Source: Klebsiella pneumoniae (lineage in GTDB: Bacteria > Myxococcota_A > UBA796 > SXON01). Taken from it: a stretch of DNA of 51,529 nt. Made by a program: the position numbers and the translations under genes. Below are positions 42,107 through 51,300 of this stretch, piece by piece (positions within the stretch are counted from its first letter, which is position 1; each line of letters begins with the position of its first letter). Location: positions 1-51,529 of the forward strand of contig CAMAWH010000036.1 of assembly GCA_945861635.1 (NCBI GenBank). The letters run 5' to 3'. A model generated the notes under the pieces. It made no database searches. It was not told the origin of the DNA and worked only from the letters and a program-made list of their open reading frames with translations.

Positions 42107-43521
42107 ATAGTAATAGTAACATCCTGACACCGCCGTACCTTCGGCTGGGGCCGGGGTTCGCGGACGTGGTCACGCCGGCACGATTTCCAAGGGAAATCCT
42201 GCGATTTCGGAATCAGCGTGCGGCGGGAACGGTGGGCCTGGACACGCTGACCGAGCCGGAATGGCGCGCGGCGTTCGCGCGGTTCGCGCCTCTCCCCGGG
42301 AACTTGCCCGCGCCGCTGGCCCTTCGCTACCACGGGCACCAGTTCGGCAGCTACAACCCAAATCTCGGGGACGGGCGTGGGTTCCTCTACGCACAGTTGC
42401 GGGACGATCGCGGACGCCTGCTGGACCTTGGCACCAAAGGCAGCGGCACGACCCCATGGTCGCGCGGAGGAGACGGGCGACTCACACTCAAGGGCGGCGT
42501 GCGCGAGCTGTTGGCCACAGAGATGCTGGAGGCGCTCGGTGTCGACACGTCCAAGACGTTTAGCCTGATTGAAACCGGGGAGTCGCTGACGCGGCACGAT
42601 GAGCCGTCGCCAACGCGCGCCTCTGTGCTCACCCGCCTCTCCTACTCCCACATCCGCTTTGGGTCCTTCCAACGGCTCGCCAGGATCGGGGACGACGCAG
42701 GACTCCGAAAACTCCTCGACTACGCAATCGCAGAATATCACCCGACCACGACCGGACCGGCCTCCTTCCTGCACGCCGTGTGTGCTGCGGTCGCGACGAC
42801 GTGCGGGCAGTGGATGGCGGCCGGCTTTGCCCACGGGGTGCTGAACACCGACAACATGAACATCACGGGGGAGAGCTTCGATTACGGACCGTGGCGTTTC
42901 GCGCCCGTGGCCGATCCGCTATTTGTCGCTGCGTATTTTGACGCGTCGGGCCTGTATGCATGGGGGCGACAGCCCGAGGCTGTGCGTTGGAATCTCGACC
43001 GACTCGCCGACGCGCTGGCCCCCCTCGGGGAGCCGCTTGGATCCGCCCTGGACGGGTTTTCATCCTCCCTCTTCGCCGGCCTCCGGATGGGTGTGCTGAC
43101 CCGACTTGGGCTGCGCTCAGCCGGCGAGGCGGCGGACACCGTGCTGGTCGAGGAGTGGTTTCGTTGGCTGGAGCGGACACGCGCGCCGCTGGACCAGGCG
43201 TATTTCGACTGTTTTGGCGGAAAGGAGGGGCAGACTCGGCGCCAACAGTCACCGCAGTCGGCACGCTATCGCGAACGCGAATTCGACCTCCTGGGGGAGC
43301 TGTTCTCGGCGTACCTGCCGAAAGCCGCCGAACGTCTGGGAGACGCCTATCTGCAACGTGAGCGACCCATCGATCTGCGCATCGAGACGGTGGAAGCCCT
43401 GTGGGACGCCATCGCTATTGCCGATGATTGGGCGCCACTGGAGAAGCACATCGCCGGGATTCGCGAGTTGGGAGCGCTGCTCACCGGCCAAGCGGGAGGC
43501 CGCTACCGGACAACCCCGTAG
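42103..43521 (+). CDS. selO: Protein adenylyltransferase SelO
   Basis: 472 residues, ATG 42103, overlapping the AbgT stop (ATGA). SelO (formerly YdiU/UPF0061) has a kinase fold but moves AMP from ATP onto Ser, Thr or Tyr of target proteins, with links to oxidative stress. Family marks are clear: RYHGHQFGSYNPNLGDGRG (75-93), LGTKGSGTTPWSRGGDGR with Lys112, KGGVRELLATEMLEALGV, and HGVLNTDNMNITGESFDYGP with metal-binding Asn251 and Asp260. The C-terminus carries no selenocysteine or Cys near the end, as in many bacterial forms. Its last 19 bases overlap the end of the giant minus-strand gene. Confidence 0.93.
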   Translation: MNSNSNILTPPYLRLGPGFADVVTPARFPREILRFRNQRAAGTVGLDTLTEPEWRAAFARFAPLPGNLPAPLALRYHGHQFGSYNPNLGDGRGFLYAQLRDDRGRLLDLGTKGSGTTPWSRGGDGRLTLKGGVRELLATEMLEALGVDTSKTFSLIETGESLTRHDEPSPTRASVLTRLSYSHIRFGSFQRLARIGDDAGLRKLLDYAIAEYHPTTTGPASFLHAVCAAVATTCGQWMAAGFAHGVLNTDNMNITGESFDYGPWRFAPVADPLFVAAYFDASGLYAWGRQPEAVRWNLDRLADALAPLGEPLGSALDGFSSSLFAGLRMGVLTRLGLRSAGEAADTVLVEEWFRWLERTRAPLDQAYFDCFGGKEGQTRRQQSPQSARYREREFDLLGELFSAYLPKAAERLGDAYLQRERPIDLRIETVEALWDAIAIADDWAPLEKHIAGIRELGALLTGQAGGRYRTTP

Positions 43522-46500
43522 ATGTTGTAGGCTTGGCCCGTAAGGGCCGTCGCGGCGCCGAACGTGACCGGGAACGCGGTGGCGAAGTTGGCGGACTTGT
43601 AAAAGACCACATTGCTCGACACGCCGCTGGTCGTGTAGGCCGTGCGACAGGCGGACGTTCCGCACGCCCACACCAGCCAGTAGTCGCCGGCCGCCACCGA
43701 AACCGGTGCCCCCACAACATCGATCTCCAACGCCCCGACCACGGTTGCCGCGCTGGCCGTGTACGCGACGCGCGTCCCTGGAGCCCCAGCGGTGTCGGAG
43801 TACAGCGCCATCTTGACGTTGCCCGACGCGATTTTCGCGATGTGCCCAAGGGAGTACAAGTCCAACGCACTGGTCACCGTCACCTCTACCGCGAAGAGGT
43901 AGTTGACGGCTTCGCTGCCGGTGCTGCTGTACTCCGTGTAGTAGCCAATCATGTAGCTGGGCGCGAGCACGGTCACGGAGTCCGTTCCGGCCGAACCGGA
44001 CGTCGTGCCGTCGTTCGGCGTCGCGCTGCACAGCCAGACGTCACCTGTCGCCGTTTCAGCAGCATCGACGGTGCTCGTTGTCGAAGTGTCGGTGGCGCCG
44101 GAGTAGGCGCCGCCGTCGACCGTCCACGTGAATGTGTAGGTCACCGTGTCCCCGTCCGCATCGGTGCTCGCCGTGTCAATCATGCACACCAGATCATCCA
44201 ACGCTTCTTCCGGGTCTTCGGGATCGATGCTGACGACGGGCGCCGCCGGCGCCGAATTGATGACCGTTGCGGCGGACGAGTCCACCGCAGAACCCGAGGT
44301 TGTGCCATCGGAAGGTGTTACGCGGACGTACACGCTGTCGCCGCTCGAGAAGTAGGTCGTTCCGGAGAGGGAGGACGCCGTGCCGGCCACCACACTCCCG
44401 TTCACGTACCACGCATAGGTGAATGTGCGCGAGTCACCGTCCACGTCCGCGGATGTGATGGACGTCGTGATGGTCGTGCCCGTGGTCGGGGCGTAGGTCG
44501 AGAGCGTCACTGCGGAAATCGTCGGAGCGGTGTTGGAGATCGTCACGGAGTTCGAGGCCACTCCTGTACCGTTTCCCGTTCCGTCGTTGGGTGTTGCTGT
44601 GCAGTAGACGGCCTGAGTCTTGCTGAAGTAGGTGCCCGACAAGGTGGACGTGGTCTGACTGATGGCGGAACCTCCGACACGCCACGCATAGGTGTACGTG
44701 AAGCTGGTGGTGCCGTCCGCGTCCGTCGTGCTCCCGGGGGTGCACGTCATCGTGTCCGCTTCATAGGCCGTCGTTGGGGTCAGCGCGACGCTCGCCAGCA
44801 CGGGAGCGGTGTTGGAGATCGTTCGGGTGCTGGAGGTGCGGACCGTGCCGGTGTCGGTGCCATCGCTTGGGGTCACCGCGCACACCACAGCGTCACCGCG
44901 ATAGAAACCGCCAGCGAGGGTGGATCCCGTACCGGCTGCGGTGCCACCGATGGTCCACGCGGTCGTTGACGCGGTCGCGTCGCCGTCGACGTCCGTGTAC
45001 CCCGTCACGACGCACGTCAGGGTATCTGCAGCATACGCCGTGGTTGGGCTGATCGCGACGCTGGTAATCGAGGGCGGCGAGTTCGCGACCGTCGCCGCAG
45101 CGGACGCCATGGCGGTGCCAGACGACGCACTGTCGGACGGCGTAACACTCACATACACTGTGTCCCCGCGCGAGAAGTACGTAGCACCCGAAAGTGTAGA
45201 CGTCGTGGCCGCAACCACGCTGCCATTCACATACCAGGCATAGGCGTACGTGCGGGAGTCGGAGTCGGCATCGGTGGCCGCCGCCGTTGCCGTGAGTGTT
45301 GCGCTGGTGGTCGGCGCATACGACGACAACGTGACGCTCGTCATCACCGGCGCCGTATTGGAAATCGTCACGGAATTGGAGGCCACAGACGCGCCCGCCC
45401 CCGTGCCGTCATTGGGAATCGCGTTGCAGATCACCGCCTGATTTTTGGCGAAGTAGGTACCTGTGAGCGTAGAGGACGTCTGCGAGATCAACGAGCCCGC
45501 CACCCGCCACGTGTAGGTGTAGGTGAAGCTGGTCGTGCCATCCGCATCCGTGGTTGTTCCCGGCGTACACGCCATCGTGCTGCCCTCGTATGCCGTCGTC
45601 GGGGTGAGATCGACGCTCGCCAGTACGGGCGAGCTGTTCCCGATCGTGAGGGACGTGGAGGAGCGCGCGGTACCCGTATCGGTACCATCACTTGGGGTGA
45701 CCGTACACACGACCGCATCCCCACGCACGAACGCGCCTGCGAGGGTCGTCGCGGTGCCTGCGGCCGTGCCGTTCACGGTCCAGGCGTACGTGGACGCGGT
45801 GACATCACCGTCCGCATCCGAGTAGCCATTTGCCGTGCAGGTGAGCGTGTCGGAGAGCGTCGCCGTTGCCGGAGTGACGGTGACGCTGGTGATCGAAGGG
45901 GCGGTGTTGCCAACGGTCGCGACCGTACTGGCAACGGCATCCCCCGACGTCGTCCCGTCACTTGGGATCACGCTCACATACACCGTATCGTCACGTGTGA
46001 AGTAGCTTGTCCCTGCAAGCGAGGACGTCACCGGCGAAATGAGGATGTCATTGACGTACCAGGCGTAGGTGTACGTCCGCGTGTCGCTATCGACGTCCGA
46101 GGACGTCACCGTCGTGGTCAGCGTCGTGCTCGTCCCTGGGGTGTACGACGACAGCGCCACGGTGGAAATCACCGGTGCCGTGTTCGAGATCGTGACCGAA
46201 TTGGACGCCACGCCGGTGCCAAAGCCCGTGCCATCACTCGGAACAGCCGTGCAATAGACCGCTTGGTTCTTGTTGAAATAGCTGCCTGTCAGCGTCGCCG
46301 TTGTCTGGGTGATCAGCGACCCAGCGACACGCCAAGTGTAGGTGTACGTGAAGCTGGTGGTCCCGTCGGCGTCCGTCGTCGAACCGGGGGTACACGTCAG
46401 TGTATCCGCCTCGTACGCCGTCGTTGGCGAAAGATCGACACTGGCGATCACCGGCGCTGCGTTGCCGATCGTCATGTTGGAGGAACTCCGCGTCGTGCCC

Positions 46501-49500
46501 GTGTCCGTTCCATCATTGGGCGTGATCGAGCACGCCACGATGTCGCCACGCACGAATGCCCCGGAGAGCGTCGAAGCCGTGCCAACCACTGTGCTATTGA
46601 CCGACCAAACGGTTGTAGACACACTCGTGTCTCCGTCGGCGTCGGCGTACCCCGTCGGAACGCACGTGAGCGTGTCGGCCGCTGTCGCGGCGGTCGGGCT
46701 GATCGCCACACTGGTGATCGTCGGGACGCTGTTCGCCACCGTCGCCACCGGCGAACTGACCGGCGTGCCGCTCGTCGTGCCGTCGGAGGGGGTCACGGAC
46801 ACGTACACGGTGTCGCCGCGCGAGAAGTAGGTCGTGCCCGCCAACGACGATGTGGCCGGCGCGATCAGCACGTCGTTGACGTACCACGCATAGCTGAGGG
46901 TGCGCGTGTCTCCGTCCACGTCAGAGGATCTCACCGTTGTCGTGAGGGTCGCGCTTGTGCCCGGGACGTAGGAGGAGAGCACAACCGTCGAAACGACCGG
47001 CGCCGTGTTGGAGATCGTGACGGTGTTGGACGCTACCGCCGTGCCAGCCCCCGTCCCGTCATTCGGGGTAACCAGACAGTACACCGCCTGATTCTTGGCG
47101 AACGCGCTGCCCGACAGCGTGGTGCTGGTGATGCTCGTGAGCGTGCCACCAACGCGCCAGGCATAGGTGTACGTGAACGAGGTGGTGCCGTCGGCGTCGG
47201 TGACCGCGCCCGGTGTACACGTCAAGACGTCCGCCTCGTAGGCCGTCGTCGGAGTGAGGTCAACACTCGCGAGCACGGGCACAGAATTCGCGATCGTGAC
47301 GTTGCTCGACGTGCGCGGCGTGCCCAACAGCGTTCCGTCGTAGGGTGTGACCACGCACGCCACGACATCGCCGCGGACGAACGCGCCCGCGAGCGTTGCG
47401 TCTGAGCCGACGGCCACCGCGTTGACGGTCCACTCGTAGGTCGATTCGCTGGGGTCAAGGTCGGCATCGGTGTAGCCGGTGACAGTGCAGGTGAGCGTGT
47501 CGGCGGCGGACGGCGACGCCGGCGTGATGCCAACGCTCGTAATCGACGGCGCCGAATTTTCGACGGTGGCGACAGACGAGCTGACCGCGACGCCGTCCGA
47601 CGTCCCATCGTTCGGCGTGACCTGCACGTACACGGTGTCGCCGCGCGAGAAGTAGGACGTGCCCGACAGCGTAGACGTCGTCGGCGCAATCACGCTGCCA
47701 TTGACGAACCACGCATAGGCGATGGTGACCGTTCCACCATCTCCATCCGCCGTGGCGGCTGTCGCCGTGAGCGTGTCGTTCGTGTACGGCACGGACGACG
47801 AGAGCGTGACGGACGTGATTTCCGGGAGCGAATTGGCGATCGTGACCGTGTTGGACGCAACGGCAGCTCCGTCCGACGTTCCGTCGTTTGGCGTGATCGT
47901 GCAGATGACACTATCCCCCGCCGAAAAGTACGTGCCAGAAAGGGTCGTGGACGTGGGAGTGACGGCGGAACCGTTCACCGTCCACACGTACCGGTGGGCG
48001 AACGACGTTGTGCCGTCCGCGTCAGTGGTCGCGCCTGGCGTACACGTCAACGTACTCAACTCGTACGCGACCGTGGGCGTGAGCGTCACGTCCGCGAGCA
48101 CCGGGGGCGTGTTCGTGACCGTCAGGCTGTCAGCGACCGGTGTGCCCGTATCCGTTCCGTCGTAAGGCGTTACTGTGCACGCCACCGTATCGCCGCTCAC
48201 AAACCCTGTAGAGAGCGTGCTCGCGGAGCCAGCCGCCGCACCATTGACGGTCCACGCGAGCGTGGATTCGTCGGCGTCACCGTCCGTGTCGCTGAATCCG
48301 CTGTACGCACACGAAAGCGTGTCCGAAGCGTACGCCGGCGCCGGCGAAATCGTCACGCTGCTGACGCTCGGAAGGCTGTTGGAAATCGTCGTTGACGCCG
48401 AGACGGACGAGCCCGACACGGTGCCATCGGTCGGCGTGACCGTCACCGCCACCACGTCGCCAAAGTCGAAATACGTGACGCCCGAAAGAGTCGCGCCCGA
48501 TTCGGCGACCGCGGATCCGTCCACCGTCCAGACGTACGTGAGCGATACGGTATCGCCATCGATGTCGGTGGCCGTCACCGTGGCGGTGAGCGTGTCGGAC
48601 GTGCCCGCGGGAGAGGGCGTGAGCGTGAGAGCGCTCGCGACGGGCGCAGTGTTGAGGATCGTGACCCCGCTCGACGTGACCGTGGCCCCGGCGTCCAGGC
48701 CGTCGTTCGGCGTCGCAGAGCAGCGGACCACGTCATTGTGGGCGAAGTACGTCGCGGCGAGCGTTGCCGTGCTGGCGGAGATCGCCGTTCCGTTGACGCT
48801 CCACGCGTAGGTGTAGGTGAACGACGTCGTGCCGTCGGCGTCCGTCGTCGACCCCGGAACGCACGTCAGCGTGTCCGCCTCGGTTGGCGAGGATGGTGTA
48901 ATCGCCACGTCGGCCAGCACGGGCAACGTATTTTCGATGACGACGGAATCCGTGAGCGCGGCACCCGCGTCCGTGCCGTCGAACGGAGTCGCCGTGCAAA
49001 CGACCTCATCGCCACCCTCAAATAATCCAGACAGCGTGTCGCCGCTGCCGACGACAACCCCGTTTACGGTCCACTCGATCGTCGTCTCATCCGCATCCCC
49101 GTCGGCGTCCAGGTACCCGGAAGCCGTGCATTCAAGCGTGTCGGAGACATCCGGAAGCACGGGCGTCATCACGACGTCGGACAGCGAGGGTAGCGAGTTC
49201 GAGATGGTGAGCGCCGCGGAAACAGCGGCCGCACCCGCCGTCGTCCCATCGTCGGGCGTGATGGTGCACGTGACAACGTCGTCCCGCGACCAGTTGGAGT
49301 CGTCGAGCGTGGCGGCGGTCGTCGCCAGGGTCGAGCCGTTGACCGTCCATGCGTAGCTCACGGAAACGGCGTCGCCGTCGGCATCGGTGAGCTTCCCAGC
49401 GGTGCACGTCAGCGTGTCCCCTTCATAGGCCGGGTCCGGGGAAAGCGTCGCATCTGCGACGGTCGGCAGCGCGTTCTCGATGGTGACCGAGGCGGATGCC

Positions 49501-50996
49501 GAAGGACCGTCTCCAACGCCGTCGTTCGGCGTCACCGTGACGGTCCAGACCTCGTCTCGGGTAGTGGCCGACGCAGGCACAGTTGCGCTGGAGTACGACG
49601 ACGCTGCACCGTCGACGGCCCAGTCGTAGGCGTAGGTGACCACGTCACCATCGGCGTCCACGCTGGCGGTGTCCATCACGGCCGTCAGATCGTCATCAGA
49701 ACCGGGAGCCCCTGGGGTGATCGAAACGACAGGCGCGGTGGGCAGCGTGTTGATCGTGATGCCGATGGTGTCGATGTCATAGAGCCCATCACCGTCGAGC
49801 GCGGTGAGGCTGATCACGTGATCGCCAGCGCTCAGCGTCGCGAGGTCAAACGTTGTCAGGCCCGCGGCATCGGCGGAGGTCGTGTCCAGTTCGCCGTCAA
49901 CGTCACTTTCCCACGTCACGCCGAGCGCGTCGGGGGCCGTCTGGCTGTCCACCACGCTCCCGAGGAACGTAATTTCCTCTCCCACGTTGTAGATATCGCC
50001 CTCGACCGGCGCGTCGATGGTCGCTTCCGGGGGCTCGCCGACGCTGTAGATAACGGTGTCCGCGCACGTAGCCCCCTGGTCATCCGTGCCGGTGAGCGTG
50101 ATGACGTGCGTGCCGACGGAGAGCGTCGTGAGCGTTACGGCGGCGGAGCCATCCGCGCGCACCGCGCCGCCGCCCATGCCGCCATCGAGATCGCTCGACC
50201 ACGCAGCCGTGAGCAGGTCCGCGGCGACATCCGGATCCGAAAGTTCGCCTTCGAACGTCACCGAAGTACCCTCCGGCGCGTACGATCCATCCGCCGGGGC
50301 CACGATACTGCACAGCGGGTCGCGGTTCACATCGCCTACTGTGAAATCAACCGCGTCCGCACTTGATTTTCCGCTCGAATCCGTGACCGTTAGTGTCAAC
50401 GTGTGCGCGCCGGACGCCAGGACGAGCGTATCGGCGAGCGCGCCATCGGCGTCCGGCACGGCATCGAGGTCCACAGCGTCACCGTTTTCATCCGTCCATG
50501 CGACCACGAGCGCGGTGGGGGCGTCTTCCTCGTCGGACACGACAGCGCTGACCGTGATGGCTGCGCTCGAGAAGTACACCCCGTCCGCTTCCGGCGAGGT
50601 GATGGAAACGGAGGGGCTGCCGCCTTCCTCCAGAAGAATTTCCACGCGGGCCGTTCCGCTGGCGCCCTCCGAATCCTGCGCCACCAGCACGACTTCCTCT
50701 TCGCCGAGGGCCAGCGTGGCTTCACACGTCGTGCCGCCGTCGGCGCTCACCGCCGCCGAGGCGCACAGTTCTCGGGCGCCCGTATACCATGTTGCACGCA
50801 GCGTATCCGCAGATTCGTCCACGTCCGAAACGGTGCCGCGGAGGGTAAATGCAGCGCCCTCGCGCTCGGTATCCCCGTCCTTGTGGGAGATGATCGTCGC
50901 AACCGGCTCGTGGTTCTCTCCCTTCGGAGAGCCGCTATCTGCCTCCGAGCAAGCCGCAAGGAGCAACAAGGAAATCAGCGTCGAGGTAGCCCGCAT
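43503..50996 (-). CDS. Giant lipoprotein of tandem Ig/PKD-like domains
   Basis: 2,497 residues. The ATG at 50996 has GGGAG 6 bases upstream, and the signal ends in LLLLAAC with Cys16. Residues about 27-515 hold five diverse Ig/PKD-like domains. About 19 domains of 90-93 residues follow (about 516-2245), each starting near a SLP, TAP or SAP motif and ending in VTISN. Most fall into three types, A, B and C, in strict order. Types A and C carry two Cys each (as in DTLTCTPG and AVYCTATP), probably one disulfide, while B has none. One more PKD-like domain and a jelly-roll-like C-terminal domain (about 2346-2497; VKMALYSDTAGAPGTRV) close the protein. I infer a long stalk or adhesin from the outer membrane; the ligand is unknown. 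Confidence 0.88.
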   Translation of the reverse strand: MRATSTLISLLLLAACSEADSGSPKGENHEPVATIISHKDGDTEREGAAFTLRGTVSDVDESADTLRATWYTGARELCASAAVSADGGTTCEATLALGEEEVVLVAQDSEGASGTARVEILLEEGGSPSVSITSPEADGVYFSSAAITVSAVVSDEEDAPTALVVAWTDENGDAVDLDAVPDADGALADTLVLASGAHTLTLTVTDSSGKSSADAVDFTVGDVNRDPLCSIVAPADGSYAPEGTSVTFEGELSDPDVAADLLTAAWSSDLDGGMGGGAVRADGSAAVTLTTLSVGTHVITLTGTDDQGATCADTVIYSVGEPPEATIDAPVEGDIYNVGEEITFLGSVVDSQTAPDALGVTWESDVDGELDTTSADAAGLTTFDLATLSAGDHVISLTALDGDGLYDIDTIGITINTLPTAPVVSITPGAPGSDDDLTAVMDTASVDADGDVVTYAYDWAVDGAASSYSSATVPASATTRDEVWTVTVTPNDGVGDGPSASASVTIENALPTVADATLSPDPAYEGDTLTCTAGKLTDADGDAVSVSYAWTVNGSTLATTAATLDDSNWSRDDVVTCTITPDDGTTAGAAAVSAALTISNSLPSLSDVVMTPVLPDVSDTLECTASGYLDADGDADETTIEWTVNGVVVGSGDTLSGLFEGGDEVVCTATPFDGTDAGAALTDSVVIENTLPVLADVAITPSSPTEADTLTCVPGSTTDADGTTSFTYTYAWSVNGTAISASTATLAATYFAHNDVVRCSATPNDGLDAGATVTSSGVTILNTAPVASALTLTPSPAGTSDTLTATVTATDIDGDTVSLTYVWTVDGSAVAESGATLSGVTYFDFGDVVAVTVTPTDGTVSGSSVSASTTISNSLPSVSSVTISPAPAYASDTLSCAYSGFSDTDGDADESTLAWTVNGAAAGSASTLSTGFVSGDTVACTVTPYDGTDTGTPVADSLTVTNTPPVLADVTLTPTVAYELSTLTCTPGATTDADGTTSFAHRYVWTVNGSAVTPTSTTLSGTYFSAGDSVICTITPNDGTSDGAAVASNTVTIANSLPEITSVTLSSSVPYTNDTLTATAATADGDGGTVTIAYAWFVNGSVIAPTTSTLSGTSYFSRGDTVYVQVTPNDGTSDGVAVSSSVATVENSAPSITSVGITPASPSAADTLTCTVTGYTDADLDPSESTYEWTVNAVAVGSDATLAGAFVRGDVVACVVTPYDGTLLGTPRTSSNVTIANSVPVLASVDLTPTTAYEADVLTCTPGAVTDADGTTSFTYTYAWRVGGTLTSITSTTLSGSAFAKNQAVYCLVTPNDGTGAGTAVASNTVTISNTAPVVSTVVLSSYVPGTSATLTTTVRSSDVDGDTRTLSYAWYVNDVLIAPATSSLAGTTYFSRGDTVYVSVTPSDGTTSGTPVSSPVATVANSVPTITSVAISPTAATAADTLTCVPTGYADADGDTSVSTTVWSVNSTVVGTASTLSGAFVRGDIVACSITPNDGTDTGTTRSSSNMTIGNAAPVIASVDLSPTTAYEADTLTCTPGSTTDADGTTSFTYTYTWRVAGSLITQTTATLTGSYFNKNQAVYCTAVPSDGTGFGTGVASNSVTISNTAPVISTVALSSYTPGTSTTLTTTVTSSDVDSDTRTYTYAWYVNDILISPVTSSLAGTSYFTRDDTVYVSVIPSDGTTSGDAVASTVATVGNTAPSITSVTVTPATATLSDTLTCTANGYSDADGDVTASTYAWTVNGTAAGTATTLAGAFVRGDAVVCTVTPSDGTDTGTARSSTSLTIGNSSPVLASVDLTPTTAYEGSTMACTPGTTTDADGTTSFTYTYTWRVAGSLISQTSSTLTGTYFAKNQAVICNAIPNDGTGAGASVASNSVTISNTAPVMTSVTLSSYAPTTSATLTATAAATDADSDSRTYAYAWYVNGSVVAATTSTLSGATYFSRGDTVYVSVTPSDSASSGTAMASAAATVANSPPSITSVAISPTTAYAADTLTCVVTGYTDVDGDATASTTAWTIGGTAAGTGSTLAGGFYRGDAVVCAVTPSDGTDTGTVRTSSTRTISNTAPVLASVALTPTTAYEADTMTCTPGSTTDADGTTSFTYTYAWRVGGSAISQTTSTLSGTYFSKTQAVYCTATPNDGTGNGTGVASNSVTISNTAPTISAVTLSTYAPTTGTTITTSITSADVDGDSRTFTYAWYVNGSVVAGTASSLSGTTYFSSGDSVYVRVTPSDGTTSGSAVDSSAATVINSAPAAPVVSIDPEDPEEALDDLVCMIDTASTDADGDTVTYTFTWTVDGGAYSGATDTSTTSTVDAAETATGDVWLCSATPNDGTTSGSAGTDSVTVLAPSYMIGYYTEYSSTGSEAVNYLFAVEVTVTSALDLYSLGHIAKIASGNVKMALYSDTAGAPGTRVAYTASAATVVGALEIDVVGAPVSVAAGDYWLVWACGTSACRTAYTTSGVSSNVVFYKSANFATAFPVTFGAATALTGQAYNIYGVVR
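44260..48960 (-). repeat. A-B-C superrepeat inside the giant lipoprotein gene
   Basis: The type A domain recurs every 823-825 bases, for example near 44768, 45590, 46413, 47237 and 48062 where the same stretch (about TCGTAGGCCGTCGT) begins. Each superunit encodes three domains of about 93, 92 and 90 residues. About five and two-thirds superunits are present. Units at the protein C-terminal side are more alike than those at the N-terminal side. Confidence 0.8.
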
Positions 50997-51300
50997 CGAA
51001 AGCTCCCGTGACGGCGTGCCAGCGTGCCGATTGCAGCGGCCAGTACGGTACTCTACATTCGCCGGGGCGTCAAAGGGGGAGTGGCTGGAGTTACCCCACC
51101 GACCTCTCCCGGCGGTCTCGGCGGCCGGGCTCTGGGTTGCTGGAGTGCGGGGCCGCGGACGCTGGGACCCGGGGGCCGGGTGGCGGGTTCTGGATGGCCG
51201 GGGGGCTGAGACGTTCGGTGCGGGCGCATCGACCGGACGGAAACGACGCTGATCGCAGCATGGTCAATGTCGTAGGGCCTGGCGCCGTGCGGGCCCGCAC
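50997..51300. other. Intergenic stretch before the giant gene
   Basis: About 300 GC-rich bases with no convincing gene on either strand; short frames have no ribosome site or recognisable sequence. It should contain the promoter of the giant lipoprotein gene, but I could not pick out -10 or -35 boxes. Confidence 0.6.

Noticed and set aside
40493..42130. 545-codon minus-strand frame opposite the AbgT transporter
   Set aside because: Arg/His/Asp-rich composition and no domain; the plus strand encodes a clear membrane transporter.
43428..44969. 513-codon plus-strand frame opposite the giant lipoprotein
   Set aside because: Arg/Gly/Val-rich shadow of the repeat-coded strand, with its own apparent repeats arising only from the DNA repeats.
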